DNA of 19,123 nt from Candidatus Iainarchaeum sp. (GTDB lineage: Archaea; Iainarchaeota; Iainarchaeia; Iainarchaeales; JAAZKV01), in assembly GCA_028691435.1 (NCBI GenBank), contig JAQUZG010000007.1:1-19123 (forward strand). The letters are read 5' to 3'. The notes below the pieces were generated by a model. The model was not told where the DNA came from, made no database searches, and saw only the letters and a list, made by a program, of their open reading frames with translations. A program made the translations under genes and the position numbers. Position 1 is the first letter of the stretch, and every line of letters begins with the position of its first letter. Below, piece by piece: positions 7,806-16,730 of this stretch.

Positions 7806-8537
7806 ATGGAAAAAGAACTTAATTTTGTAGAAACAAGTAAAATGAGTCTAAAAGGATTTACTTTGATTGAAGGTTTTCCTGATTTAGGGTTAGCTGGGAC
7901 AATTGGAGCAAAATATTTGATTGATAAATTAGATTTTGAAGAAATTGGATATGTTGATTCTTCAGCATTTATGCCGATTACACGAATAAATAAAGGAATT
8001 CCACTTCATCCAGTGAGAATTTATGCTAATAAAAAATATAAAACTGCAATTATTATTTCTGAGCAACTTATTCAAAATGATATTGCTAGATTAATGGCTA
8101 TTGAACTAATTAATTATGTTAAGAAAAAAGAAATTAAACGAGTAATTTCTACATCTGGAATTAGTATACCCGATGGAAAAAGTGTTTATGCTTTTGCAAG
8201 TAATGAAAAATCAAAAAAAATAATTAAAGATCAAGGATATGAATTAATTAACACAGGTATTACTTCTGGGGTAACAGCTCTTTTGATGCTTTATTTAAAA
8301 GATAATAATATAGAAGCATTTTGTTTAATGGGAAATGCAAAAAATAATGCAGATTATTATGCTGCTGCTGAAATTGTAAAAGCATTTTGTAGTTTTACAA
8401 AAATTAATATTGATGTAAAACCTTTACTTGAAGAAGCTAAAAAAATTGAAAGTGTAGTCACACAACATTTGAAAGCTGTTGAAGAAAATACAGAGACAAA
8501 AATTGGATCAAAAGGACAACTTTCAATGTATACATAA
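7806..8537 (+). CDS. PAC2-family (proteasome assembly chaperone-like) protein
   Basis: The 243-residue protein matches the archaeal PAC2 family (PF09754), related to eukaryotic proteasome assembly chaperone 2. The opening LIEGFPDLGLAGTIGAKYL is the family's 'GFpd.GlvG..a..yLi' signature, followed by GYVDSSAFMPI, then TSGISIPDGKSVYAFAS, and ITSGVTALLMLYLKDNNIEAFCLMGNA. Archaeal members are soluble; a proteasome role is suggested by homology but not shown for most. GGGTGA at 7795-7800 stands five bases before ATG 7806; an in-frame GTG at 7797 is part of that site and is not the start. It is separated from platform protein 2 by about 150 bases, so it may have its own promoter, and it ends within a terminator palindrome. 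Confidence 0.85.
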   Translation: MEKELNFVETSKMSLKGFTLIEGFPDLGLAGTIGAKYLIDKLDFEEIGYVDSSAFMPITRINKGIPLHPVRIYANKKYKTAIIISEQLIQNDIARLMAIELINYVKKKEIKRVISTSGISIPDGKSVYAFASNEKSKKIIKDQGYELINTGITSGVTALLMLYLKDNNIEAFCLMGNAKNNADYYAAAEIVKAFCSFTKINIDVKPLLEEAKKIESVVTQHLKAVEENTETKIGSKGQLSMYT

Positions 8538-8556
8538 GTTTTTTTTAAAACTTATG
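8533..8556. terminator. Bidirectional terminator-like palindrome
   Basis: CATAAGTTTT (8533-8542) and AAAACTTATG (8547-8556) are perfect 10-bp arms around TTTT. The left arm contains the TAA stop of the PAC2 gene. The hairpin with its T run lies between converging transcripts (PAC2 on plus, the giant gene on minus), where it could end both. Confidence 0.6.
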
Positions 8557-8587
8557 AACTACAATTTAATATTTTTTTTAATTAAAT

Positions 8588-11500
8588 CTATTTTTTTAAT
8601 TTAATTTTTGAATTAGTCAAATTAAATGAAACCATTAAGAATAATGAAATAAAAATAAATAATGAAAGTAAATCCTCTGGAAGTGAAGGAATGTTTAATC
8701 CACCAGTTGATCCTTGTCCAATATTAAATGTCATTGGATTTGTAGCTGTTCCTGTTATATTACCATCTTTATCAACTGAATAAAGTAACCCATTATCTTT
8801 GTATGATGAATCAAGAGGAATTTGTATTCCGTTTTCTGGATACCATGTTCCTGTTTCTGGATCATACCAAAAAGATCCTTTTGTGCCTTGCGCAGACAAT
8901 AATGTTTCTAATGGTCCTCCATTGTAACTTACTTTTGGCACTCCATTTTCAGCATCAAATTTTAAATTATGTTGTTGACCATCCGCAGTACTAAATACAA
9001 TTGAACCATCATCTGCTTTTGCAATATCTCCAACAATCTCAGAATCAACCAAAACTTTTCCTGTATCTTTATCAATTATTTTAAAATAATCCTTACATAT
9101 TCCTTTGTCATCAAGTTTTGAATAGAAAATATAAATTTTATCAGTTGTTGTAAATTGAGTAAATGGACCTAAATGTTCCATTGAAGTGTTAAAGTTGTCT
9201 ACTTTTTGTTTTCCAAGGTCATCTTTTTGATTTGCAACTGCTTCAAGTTGTAAAGCAGGTTCTGTACAACCAGTTTCTGGATTAACAGTAGATTTTGCAA
9301 TTACATTTAATCCTTCAACCTCATTGTTTGATAAAATTGATTGCTCATGGTGTCTTAACCAAACAACTAATTGATTTGTTTCTTCATTTATTACAATTGA
9401 ACCATTATCAAAAGTAAAACTAACAAATTTTCCACCATCAATTAATTTGTTTTCATCAGTTAATCGTGAGTCCCAATAACCATCAACAATTAATTTTGAT
9501 TCTGTTCCACCTTGGTATCTTGGAGATGTTCCTTCAAGATAAATTTTTCCTTCTTTTACAAATATTGATTGATAATTTTTTGTTGATGCTAATTTTAACT
9601 TTCCAAATACACTAGTTAACTCATTTCCATTAAATTCAATTCCAACTTGATCATATACTGCTCCTTGAATACATTTTAATACATCATTTTGAAGGATTGT
9701 TATTTCTCCAGAAGAATTTAATTCAAATACAGTATCTTTTGTATTTGGTGCTGAAATTGTAGTTACTTTTGCTGGAACTACTTCTGCGGGAATTCTTAAA
9801 TCGTTTGTGATTAAACCAACAATATCTTTTTTATTTTGAATAACATCTTTTCCATTTATTGATAATGAACCAGCTCCATAATCAATTAACACTTCATTAT
9901 TTCCATCTTTAATTAATTCTTTTCCTTCTGTTTTTAATCCACTAGGCATTAAACCATCTTTTGACCAAACATAAAATAATTCTTTTCCTTGAAGATTTCC
10001 TGAAATTGGAGCAAACATTGAAAGATTTGCTTGAAGAATATTATTTTGTTTTGATTTGTTCATGAAATCTTTAAATTCATTAGTCATATTTGATAAAGAT
10101 TCTGAAAGAGGATTGTTTGAGTCTGAAACAGCATCAGATAATTTATCAGCCATATCACTTAATGTGTTAGTAACTGTTTCATTTGAAATTTTTTCTTTTG
10201 TATCAGCTGATGCTTTTACTTCATCTGCTGGATCAAAAAAGTGTATATAATATCCTTCTTGATCATCAACACAATCTTGAAGTTCTGGTGCAATTAACAA
10301 TTGTTGAGCAACTGTTGCAAGAACTCCCCCCATACCAGGAGCTAAAACATATGCAAGTGATTCTCCCCCAGCTAAAATTAAACCTGCTGTTTTTGCTCCA
10401 GCAAAACCTAAACCAATTTTTCTTAATGCATCATCACAAGTTGTACTTTCTTTTCTTGCATCAACCAAATTAATTTCTTGTCCTTCAATGTCTGTTGTTT
10501 TTCCAGTAATGTTTGTTTTATGAGTGTAGACAATTAAAGATGTTCCATCTTCTTGTTTTGTTGCAGCATCAGCAGCTTCAAGCATATATGCATTTAGGTT
10601 TGTTGAGAAAGAGGATACTCCAAAAGACAAATAACCTTCAGGAGTGTAAGTTATTGGAACTGTACAATCAACACAATTTTCATTATGTGAATAGAATGCT
10701 AAATCATAAACTTCATTACGAAGTATTTTTTCTCCACCTAAACCATATTCACCAGTATATTTTTTTATAAATTCCATTTCAGGGAATTTTTCCATTAATG
10801 CTTCTTTTAAAATATAATTTGGAGCAAATAAAATACTGTTCATTACATTTGAAAATAAGTCACCTTGATCTGATCCTTCGTTTGCATAAAAGTCACTATA
10901 TGAGTCAGCATAAATTGCATCTTCGCCAGGTGCAAAAGAAATTGTTGACCAAGAATCAGGAAGCATGTATGCAGAAAATTCTTCATTACCAAGTCCCCGT
11001 TTAATATTCCAATAAGCATATGGCCCAGCAAATAATTTTATGAAAGCTGGATCTTTTACATTAAAAGAATAATATTTTTTGAATAAATCTTTTTCTGTTG
11101 CAAACATTTTATCTAAATAGTTTAATGAATTTCTTTGAACAAAATCTGGATTTTGTTTTAAGTTTGTTGTTAATTGATCAAGTACATTGTTAATATTGTT
11201 TGTTCTTCCTGGTATTCTTCCTTGAGTCATTCTTGATGCAAAATCTTCAGGAGTTAAAACTGATAATGGCTCAATCGAAGGAACTTTTGCCCATGTTGAA
11301 GAAAATACATCAAATGTACTTCCACCAATTCCGGCTGAATTAATATAATCTAATGTTGCTGCGTTAAGAGGCATATAATCTTTACCTGGCACAAAAACAG
11401 AATATACCCCATCACCATATTTTGCAAGATTTGCTTGTAAGTCTGCAACACTTGATCTTACTTTGAATTCAGAAGGAAATAATTTATAAAGTTGAAGTGA

Positions 11501-13129
11501 GCCATCAGCAACTGTTTCAAATTTAGATCCAGCCCAACTTCCAGAATCAGAAAATGGTTTTAAAATATCTGTCCATTCATACCCATTTGGAGTATTAAAC
11601 GGAACAACACCAGTAATACCAGCAAGATCTTTTCTATTAACTGCATATCCGCCAAGAGCAAGCAATTCTTGATTTGATTGAACAAAATTTGGATAATCTA
11701 AAGATATTATATCATCCCAATCAAGTATATTAGAAACTACTCCTTTTGCATAATCTATTTTAGCAGCATCCTTCATTTTAGTAGTTGTCGCAACTTTTAA
11801 AGCATCACCATAAGCAGTTTTAAGGCCCACCATTTGTTCATTACTTGCAGCAGCATATTTTTTAAGTTCAGTAAGAGCTTCAAAGAATTTCTTTTTTCTT
11901 TCTGGTGAAAGTTTCATTAATGCCCCATCAGGCTTTATTAAATCATCAACTACTCCATAAGCACTTCCACCAAAAATCTTTTTTTCATCAATTAATTTTG
12001 AAAAAAATTCATTAAGACTATTTTCACTTACAAGTCGTTTATAATTTTTACCAGACTTTATTCCAAGTAACTGTGATGGAAGTGTAGATAATTTTGCTTT
12101 GTCAGTATACTTATCAAAAAATGAAGAAATTTTAGAAGCAACCCCACCATTATCTTGCGCTCTTTTTAAAATTCCAAGTTTGTTTCCTAAACCTGAAAGA
12201 AGAGTTGGGCCAAATGAAGAAACAACCATTTCTCCAGAGAACCATTGATTGTAAAATTTATCAAAAGTTGAATATAGACTTATTGAACAATTTGTATTAT
12301 TACATGTTGTTGCTGAACGTCCAGCATATGATGAAGTCTGAAGAACATTGTTTATTTTTTCCCCAGCGGTTTGACTAACAACTTTTGCTTCAAGTGTGTT
12401 TGAATCAGTAACTGAATTTTGCATAGTTTCTACTTGCTCATCAGTTAAATTAAGAGCAGTTTTTGCAGCAGAATCTGAAAGAACAGGCAATAAATTTGTA
12501 ACTGATGAAACAAATCCTGTTTCTCCAGCACTTCTATAATTTAAACCATTACCATTTATTCTACAATTTGATTGATCAGATGTAGAGTAATCACATACTC
12601 CAACTCTTAATGTATCATCTAAAACTAATCCTAAACCAAATGGTCCTCTTAATGTTCGCCCATCAAAAATTTTAAATCGATCAGCTGATGCGGCTTTTGT
12701 TGGAGGAGATAATTCAATTGCTGTTTTTCCATCGTTATCAGCTGCAACAAGTTTTGATCCGTTTAAATCAACACCGTTTGCTTTTTCATCAACAGCATCC
12801 CCAATAGAATTTCCACTAAATCCATCTTTTGTTAAATCAATTAATGATTGAGCTTCATTATCAGTTAAATCAACAACATCACAATTTGATGTACTAAGTG
12901 CAGAAGGAGTTGAAGAGGTAAGTGAAGAATCAGTAGAACTAGATGAATCCGTAGAAACAATAGCTGAGCCAGTGGCAGTCGAATCAAAATTTAATCTTTG
13001 GTAATTATTTGATTCAATTGAATATGCAAAAGCAGGATTTGAAAATAATAAAATGATAAGTAAAAATCCAATAAAAAACCCCTTAATTAGTGAATTTTCT
13101 AAAAAATTTAATTGTTTATTTTTACTCAT
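8588..13129 (-). CDS. Giant exported, C-terminally anchored protein of unknown function
   Basis: The 1513-residue product has a Sec-type signal peptide (hydrophobic core at about 18-30, probable cleavage after NPAFA at 35), then a Ser/Thr-rich stretch (about 47-83) typical of surface linkers. The body is mixed helical and soluble, with paired cysteines (for example CNNTNC and CVDC); 12 cysteines in all, an even number. A Gly/Ala-rich hydrophobic stretch lies near 905-943. The C-terminal third looks beta-rich. It ends with a helix (about 1488-1503) and basic tail KIKLKK after LPED, a tripartite anchor reminiscent of sorting signals, so the chain should face outside with its C-terminus held in the membrane. 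Start: GTGA with five-base spacing before ATG 13129; the GTG at 13138 is the site itself. Several N-x-S/T sequons are present. I recognise no family. Its GC is higher than its neighbours'. Context suggests a partner or passenger of the pilus-like system. Confidence 0.85.
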   Translation of the reverse strand: MSKNKQLNFLENSLIKGFFIGFLLIILLFSNPAFAYSIESNNYQRLNFDSTATGSAIVSTDSSSSTDSSLTSSTPSALSTSNCDVVDLTDNEAQSLIDLTKDGFSGNSIGDAVDEKANGVDLNGSKLVAADNDGKTAIELSPPTKAASADRFKIFDGRTLRGPFGLGLVLDDTLRVGVCDYSTSDQSNCRINGNGLNYRSAGETGFVSSVTNLLPVLSDSAAKTALNLTDEQVETMQNSVTDSNTLEAKVVSQTAGEKINNVLQTSSYAGRSATTCNNTNCSISLYSTFDKFYNQWFSGEMVVSSFGPTLLSGLGNKLGILKRAQDNGGVASKISSFFDKYTDKAKLSTLPSQLLGIKSGKNYKRLVSENSLNEFFSKLIDEKKIFGGSAYGVVDDLIKPDGALMKLSPERKKKFFEALTELKKYAAASNEQMVGLKTAYGDALKVATTTKMKDAAKIDYAKGVVSNILDWDDIISLDYPNFVQSNQELLALGGYAVNRKDLAGITGVVPFNTPNGYEWTDILKPFSDSGSWAGSKFETVADGSLQLYKLFPSEFKVRSSVADLQANLAKYGDGVYSVFVPGKDYMPLNAATLDYINSAGIGGSTFDVFSSTWAKVPSIEPLSVLTPEDFASRMTQGRIPGRTNNINNVLDQLTTNLKQNPDFVQRNSLNYLDKMFATEKDLFKKYYSFNVKDPAFIKLFAGPYAYWNIKRGLGNEEFSAYMLPDSWSTISFAPGEDAIYADSYSDFYANEGSDQGDLFSNVMNSILFAPNYILKEALMEKFPEMEFIKKYTGEYGLGGEKILRNEVYDLAFYSHNENCVDCTVPITYTPEGYLSFGVSSFSTNLNAYMLEAADAATKQEDGTSLIVYTHKTNITGKTTDIEGQEINLVDARKESTTCDDALRKIGLGFAGAKTAGLILAGGESLAYVLAPGMGGVLATVAQQLLIAPELQDCVDDQEGYYIHFFDPADEVKASADTKEKISNETVTNTLSDMADKLSDAVSDSNNPLSESLSNMTNEFKDFMNKSKQNNILQANLSMFAPISGNLQGKELFYVWSKDGLMPSGLKTEGKELIKDGNNEVLIDYGAGSLSINGKDVIQNKKDIVGLITNDLRIPAEVVPAKVTTISAPNTKDTVFELNSSGEITILQNDVLKCIQGAVYDQVGIEFNGNELTSVFGKLKLASTKNYQSIFVKEGKIYLEGTSPRYQGGTESKLIVDGYWDSRLTDENKLIDGGKFVSFTFDNGSIVINEETNQLVVWLRHHEQSILSNNEVEGLNVIAKSTVNPETGCTEPALQLEAVANQKDDLGKQKVDNFNTSMEHLGPFTQFTTTDKIYIFYSKLDDKGICKDYFKIIDKDTGKVLVDSEIVGDIAKADDGSIVFSTADGQQHNLKFDAENGVPKVSYNGGPLETLLSAQGTKGSFWYDPETGTWYPENGIQIPLDSSYKDNGLLYSVDKDGNITGTATNPMTFNIGQGSTGGLNIPSLPEDLLSLFIFISLFLMVSFNLTNSKIKLKK

Positions 13130-13300
13130 TAAAATCACTAAAATTAATATATAATAATCTATAATATTATGAATTTAAACTTAATAAACTAATTGTTCTT
13201 ACCAAATTATTATTAAATATTATTCTTTGTTATTATTTTAATCAAATTATTCTTAAAGATAAAATTTATTTAAACAAAACTAACTTATTTTATTTATTGA

Positions 13301-13864
13301 TTAAATTAATAAAAATAATGGAACTTGATTAACTGCCCCGCCATAAAATACATAAACAAATATTCCTATTGGCACCCACGAAAAGAAAAATACAAAAATT
13401 AACATAAATATTGCTATTGTGATTATTGATGAAATAAATTTTCTAATAAGTTCATTTGATATATTTTTTTTAAGAACATCAAAAACAACTGAATAAAACA
13501 ATTCGATTGATAAAAATACCAAAGATAAAATTATAGAAATTAATAGTATTCTAAATACTCCTGATAAAACCATGAATATGTTTTCAACTAGTGTATATGC
13601 TAGATCTGGATTAACTGCACTCGAATCAACTAACAAATATCCAATTAAAATAAAATATAAGTAAAATGCTAAAATCGCAATAAAAATAAAGATTGAATTT
13701 ATTATAAAAAATGATTTTATGAATGATAAATTGTATTTTGAATTTAATTTTTTTTGAAAAAACTCAAGAATAGAATAAACAATTAAAAATAACACTGCTA
13801 AAGGGATAACAAATTTAAAAAAATCAATTAAACCAATAATTAAATCCATATTATTATTAGACAT
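13301..13864 (-). CDS. Multi-pass membrane protein, unknown family
   Basis: The 187-residue protein is almost entirely hydrophobic, with four to five predicted TM segments: about 10-35, 48-78, 88-122 (perhaps one long or two short helices) and 140-185. A short polar loop with DSSAVNPDLAY lies between the second and third. There is no recognisable motif, signal peptide or catalytic residue. No GGTGA-type site precedes either ATG (13864 or the in-frame one five codons later), so translation may be leaderless, and the start is uncertain by those five residues. It lies upstream of the giant gene on the same strand with 171 bases between, which fits a loose functional pairing, perhaps as its membrane partner; this is inferred only from position. 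Confidence 0.72.
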   Translation of the reverse strand: MSNNNMDLIIGLIDFFKFVIPLAVLFLIVYSILEFFQKKLNSKYNLSFIKSFFIINSIFIFIAILAFYLYFILIGYLLVDSSAVNPDLAYTLVENIFMVLSGVFRILLISIILSLVFLSIELFYSVVFDVLKKNISNELIRKFISSIITIAIFMLIFVFFFSWVPIGIFVYVFYGGAVNQVPLFLLI

Positions 13865-14007
13865 ATGGAATATATTAAACTTTTCTAAAATTTAATTTAT
13901 TTAGAGAATATAGAAAATAAGATAAAATAGAAAAAAATACAAAACAGAAAACAATATAAAATAGAAAAATATAATATTTATAGATTAAGACTAATAAGTG
14001 AGAACAA

Positions 14008-14565
14008 ATGGAAATAGAAAATTTAGTAATATACATAATAATTTTGTTGTTTAGTTTTCCAATAGGCTACTTTTTATTAAGAATAAAAAGTTTAGATATG
14101 ATTAAAAAAAATAAGTCAGAAAAAATTACAAAAGGATATTTTTTAGCAGCTGCAATTATTATACCTTCAATAGTGATTGAATATTTGTTTAATATTAGTT
14201 TTTATTTAAATTTAATTGTTATTTTGATTTTAGCTATTTGTATAATGGTGATTATAAGACAATTATCTATTCAAAATCCAATCAAATTAGAAAAAAAGGA
14301 AATAGTTAAAGAAGAAAAAATAAAAGCAAAAAAAGAAAACAATTTAAATAAAGAGAAAAGTAATAATACTAGAAACAGTGTTTTAGATAAACTAAACGAT
14401 GAATTAAAAGAAGATAAGAAAAATGATGAATTTGATAATTTAAAAAATATTGTAAAAAAAGCAAAAATTGAATCAAACAATAAGAAAAAAGTTAAACAAA
14501 AGAAAGATGTTGAAGAAACAAATGATGAAGTTGATTTAGAAAATATGTTATTGGAAGATATTTAG
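14008..14565 (+). CDS. Three-TM protein with long charged cytoplasmic tail, unknown function
   Basis: The 185-residue protein has three hydrophobic helices at about 5-25, 44-63 and 66-85, then a tail of about 95 residues very rich in Lys, Glu and Asn that should be helical or coiled and cytoplasmic. GTGAGAACAAATG gives a ribosome-binding site with six-base spacing. Only nine bases separate its stop from the next gene, so they form a two-gene operon. No family is recognised. A membrane anchor with a charged tail could recruit the downstream soluble protein or another cytoplasmic component. It diverges from the 187-residue membrane protein gene, sharing about 140 bases of intergenic DNA. Confidence 0.7.
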   Translation: MEIENLVIYIIILLFSFPIGYFLLRIKSLDMIKKNKSEKITKGYFLAAAIIIPSIVIEYLFNISFYLNLIVILILAICIMVIIRQLSIQNPIKLEKKEIVKEEKIKAKKENNLNKEKSNNTRNSVLDKLNDELKEDKKNDEFDNLKNIVKKAKIESNNKKKVKQKKDVEETNDEVDLENMLLEDI

Positions 14566-14574
14566 GTTGATAGT

Positions 14575-15243
14575 ATGGAAAAAATACCACGGCGAATGAA
14601 AAGATTTTACAGAAATAATCAGAGTATAAGCCAAACAAATGACAATTACAAACTAGACAATAGTTCAGTAAATTATAATTATGATGATGTTAAGGAATAT
14701 TATGGCTTTACTCCAGAAGATGAAAACAGGCGAACTACTTATGGAAAAATTCCTTCAATGAATTATGAAGATTTAGAGATAGATCAAAAAAATCTTAATG
14801 AGTTAAAAGAAATTGAAAAAAAGAAGATTGAAGAAGAATTAGCTAAAAAGAAAATAGATGAATTTAAACAAAAGAATAATAGGCTTCCAGATAAAAAAGA
14901 AAAAGAAGAAATTGCAAAAAATCTTTATGATCAATTAAAAAATATTGATATTAATTATGAGGCAGAAAAAAGAATAAATGAAAAACTTGGAAAAAATCCA
15001 AAAGACTTAACACAAAGAATAAACGAATTAGATAATTTATCAAATTCTAAAACAAATAATTTAACAACTGAAAATACCAAATCTACAAATTTAGATGATA
15101 GTTTTGATTTAAAGGATTCTGATGAAGATAGTGAATTTGGTTTAATTGATGAAGAGGAAGAAAAACCTAAAAAGAAAAAAAGTAAAAAAGATAACGATGA
15201 AATTGATGATCTAGAATCACTTGAAGAAATTGAAGAATTATAA
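14575..15243 (+). CDS. Acidic, coiled-coil, low-complexity cytoplasmic protein
   Basis: The 222-residue protein has no signal peptide or TM segment. Its N-terminal 80 residues are polar with many Asn and Tyr. Residues about 78-130 are charged and heptad-like (for example KKKIEEELAKKKIDEFKQKN) and should form a coiled coil. The C-terminal third is strongly acidic with Ser/Asp/Glu runs and one lysine patch (PKKKKSKK), probably disordered. A GGTTGA sequence precedes the ATG at 14575. It is the second gene of an operon with the three-TM protein, and the two charged coils may interact. Its stop lies three bases from the stop of the oppositely oriented exported protein gene, so transcripts converge or overlap. 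No family is recognised. Confidence 0.68.
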   Translation: MEKIPRRMKRFYRNNQSISQTNDNYKLDNSSVNYNYDDVKEYYGFTPEDENRRTTYGKIPSMNYEDLEIDQKNLNELKEIEKKKIEEELAKKKIDEFKQKNNRLPDKKEKEEIAKNLYDQLKNIDINYEAEKRINEKLGKNPKDLTQRINELDNLSNSKTNNLTTENTKSTNLDDSFDLKDSDEDSEFGLIDEEEEKPKKKKSKKDNDEIDDLESLEEIEEL

Positions 15244-15246
15244 AAA

Positions 15247-16038
15247 TCATTTTTCATAAAAAGCCGGCACATCACTTTCTAAGTCTATTTTATTGCAATC
15301 AAACCCTGAATTTCCAGCAAGAAGTGGATCAGATTGATAAAGATAATATTCACTTTTTGATTTAAACAAATCAATATTACGATTTATCCAAATGTTTAAC
15401 ACAACATCATAAACAAAATTAGTTGTTTTGTCCCCATCTTTTTTTGTTAAAGATAATTTAGCAATAGATGAATCTATTTTACCAACTTTTGAAAATAAAT
15501 GTTTTTCAGCATTAGTTTGATTAACTATACAAGAATAATAATTTCTTGAAACAGTTGAGTCAACAATTTCATGATTTGCAACTAAGAAAAAATAATAATT
15601 CGATTTATCATTACTTGAATCAGGAGAATTAATATAGAAGGCGTAATCAAATGAGTTATCAAATGGTTTAAGAATAACCGAAACTGTTCTTGCTATTGCA
15701 AAAATAGTCCCATCTGAAAGATTTTTTTGATTGTTCGAAAAGTCTTCTTTAATTAAAGCAAATAAATAATCTAATTCAGGATTTGACCCTTGGAATTTTG
15801 TTAAATCCTCTCCACCACGCAAAGCTGAAGAATAGGAGATTACTTTTAATACATCACTAGAAAAGTCTTGAGAATAAAATGAAGTAATGAGTGTATTTGT
15901 TTGTTCACCATAATGAATGTAAAAATAAAATAGTGCCACCCCAATTGTTGAAACAATAGTTAGGAAAAAAATTGAATCCATTAGGGCTGCCTGGCCAGTT
16001 TGATTAAATTTAAATAATTTTGATAAATCTATACTCAT
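15247..16038 (-). CDS. Pilin-like single-pass exported protein A
   Basis: The 263-residue protein has a cytoplasmic leader of about 15 residues ending in NQTG, then QAALMDSIFFLTIVSTIGVA, a single helix with the layout of type IV pilin-like proteins (G before Q, an acidic residue at about +6, then a hydrophobic run). The rest is an extracellular domain with two cysteines (YSCIVNQ and FDCNKID) and one sequon at NQT. Translation starts at ATG 16038: GTGA five bases upstream is the ribosome-binding site, and the GTG at 16047 is part of it. It is the last of four like genes on this strand. A class III signal is less orthodox than that of the 1558 protein, so processing is uncertain and it could remain as an N-anchored membrane protein. 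Confidence 0.75.
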   Translation of the reverse strand: MSIDLSKLFKFNQTGQAALMDSIFFLTIVSTIGVALFYFYIHYGEQTNTLITSFYSQDFSSDVLKVISYSSALRGGEDLTKFQGSNPELDYLFALIKEDFSNNQKNLSDGTIFAIARTVSVILKPFDNSFDYAFYINSPDSSNDKSNYYFFLVANHEIVDSTVSRNYYSCIVNQTNAEKHLFSKVGKIDSSIAKLSLTKKDGDKTTNFVYDVVLNIWINRNIDLFKSKSEYYLYQSDPLLAGNSGFDCNKIDLESDVPAFYEK

Positions 16039-16091
16039 AAAAATCACACATTATACATAATCATATTTTTAATCCCATAGTTCTCTAAATC

Positions 16092-16685
16092 TTATTTCCA
16101 AATTAAAACCACTAAATAAGTTGGAACAATTATTGAATATTCCCCACCATCAAAATCTTTTTTTAATGAAACTGCAACTGGATAAAAACGATAATAATAG
16201 TTTTTGTTATTAATTGACAATTGGGATGAACCAGGTTTTTTATATTCACAAACAAACTTTTTGCCATTTACCAAAGGGATTTGTAAAAATAAATCACTAT
16301 TAACATTATTTTCAACAAATTCTGTCATAAAATCATCAGGATTAAAACCGATTTGAGAATCTTGCGAAAATGGATTATAGATGGCTACTGAATAATTAAA
16401 AGAATAATTTGTTAAGTTAGCTAAATCACATCTTGATTTGAATTGATCATAATCAAGAATTAATGAATCTCCCCTTAATTGACGAGCTAAGGCAATTGAA
16501 GATAAATTTTCTTCAAAAGTTTTATTTTTTTTAGCAAATGTATCCATTGTAGCAGTAAAGATTGTAAAAAAAAGTAATAAGGCAAAAACTATTGGAACAA
16601 GTGAAGGCAAATCATCCCCGATTGGACCAATAAAACCTTTTTGAAAAAATTTACTTTTTAAAAATTTAAATTTCATAATAAACAT
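16092..16685 (-). CDS. Pilin-like single-pass exported protein B
   Basis: The 197-residue protein has a basic leader ending in FFQKG, then FIGPIGDDLPSLVPIVFALL, giving one N-terminal helix preceded by K-G, as in prepilins; a pair of acidic residues (DD) lies before the helix, unusual compared with the single Glu of pilins. The extracellular part has two cysteines (SRCDLAN and FVCEYK) and beta-strand-like C-terminal segments. No clear ribosome-binding site is seen; two in-frame ATGs (16685 and 16676) are possible and only the leader length changes. It lies 53 bases upstream of protein A. No family name is assigned. Confidence 0.72.
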   Translation of the reverse strand: MFIMKFKFLKSKFFQKGFIGPIGDDLPSLVPIVFALLLFFTIFTATMDTFAKKNKTFEENLSSIALARQLRGDSLILDYDQFKSRCDLANLTNYSFNYSVAIYNPFSQDSQIGFNPDDFMTEFVENNVNSDLFLQIPLVNGKKFVCEYKKPGSSQLSINNKNYYYRFYPVAVSLKKDFDGGEYSIIVPTYLVVLIWK

Positions 16686-16730
16686 AATATGTCATAGAAT
16701 ATAATAATTACGGATTAATTAAAGTTTGAT

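Noticed and set aside
8588..8680. Archaeosortase (PGF-CTERM) or LPxTG sorting signal in the giant protein
   Set aside because: LPED before the C-terminal helix resembles a sorting signal only loosely; neither PGF nor LPxTG is present, so only a generic membrane anchor is claimed.
8803..11004. Several plus-strand open frames of 63-96 codons inside the giant gene
   Set aside because: They are antisense shadows with biased Leu/His/Gln composition and no ribosome-binding sites; the minus-strand gene is continuous with signal peptide and anchor.
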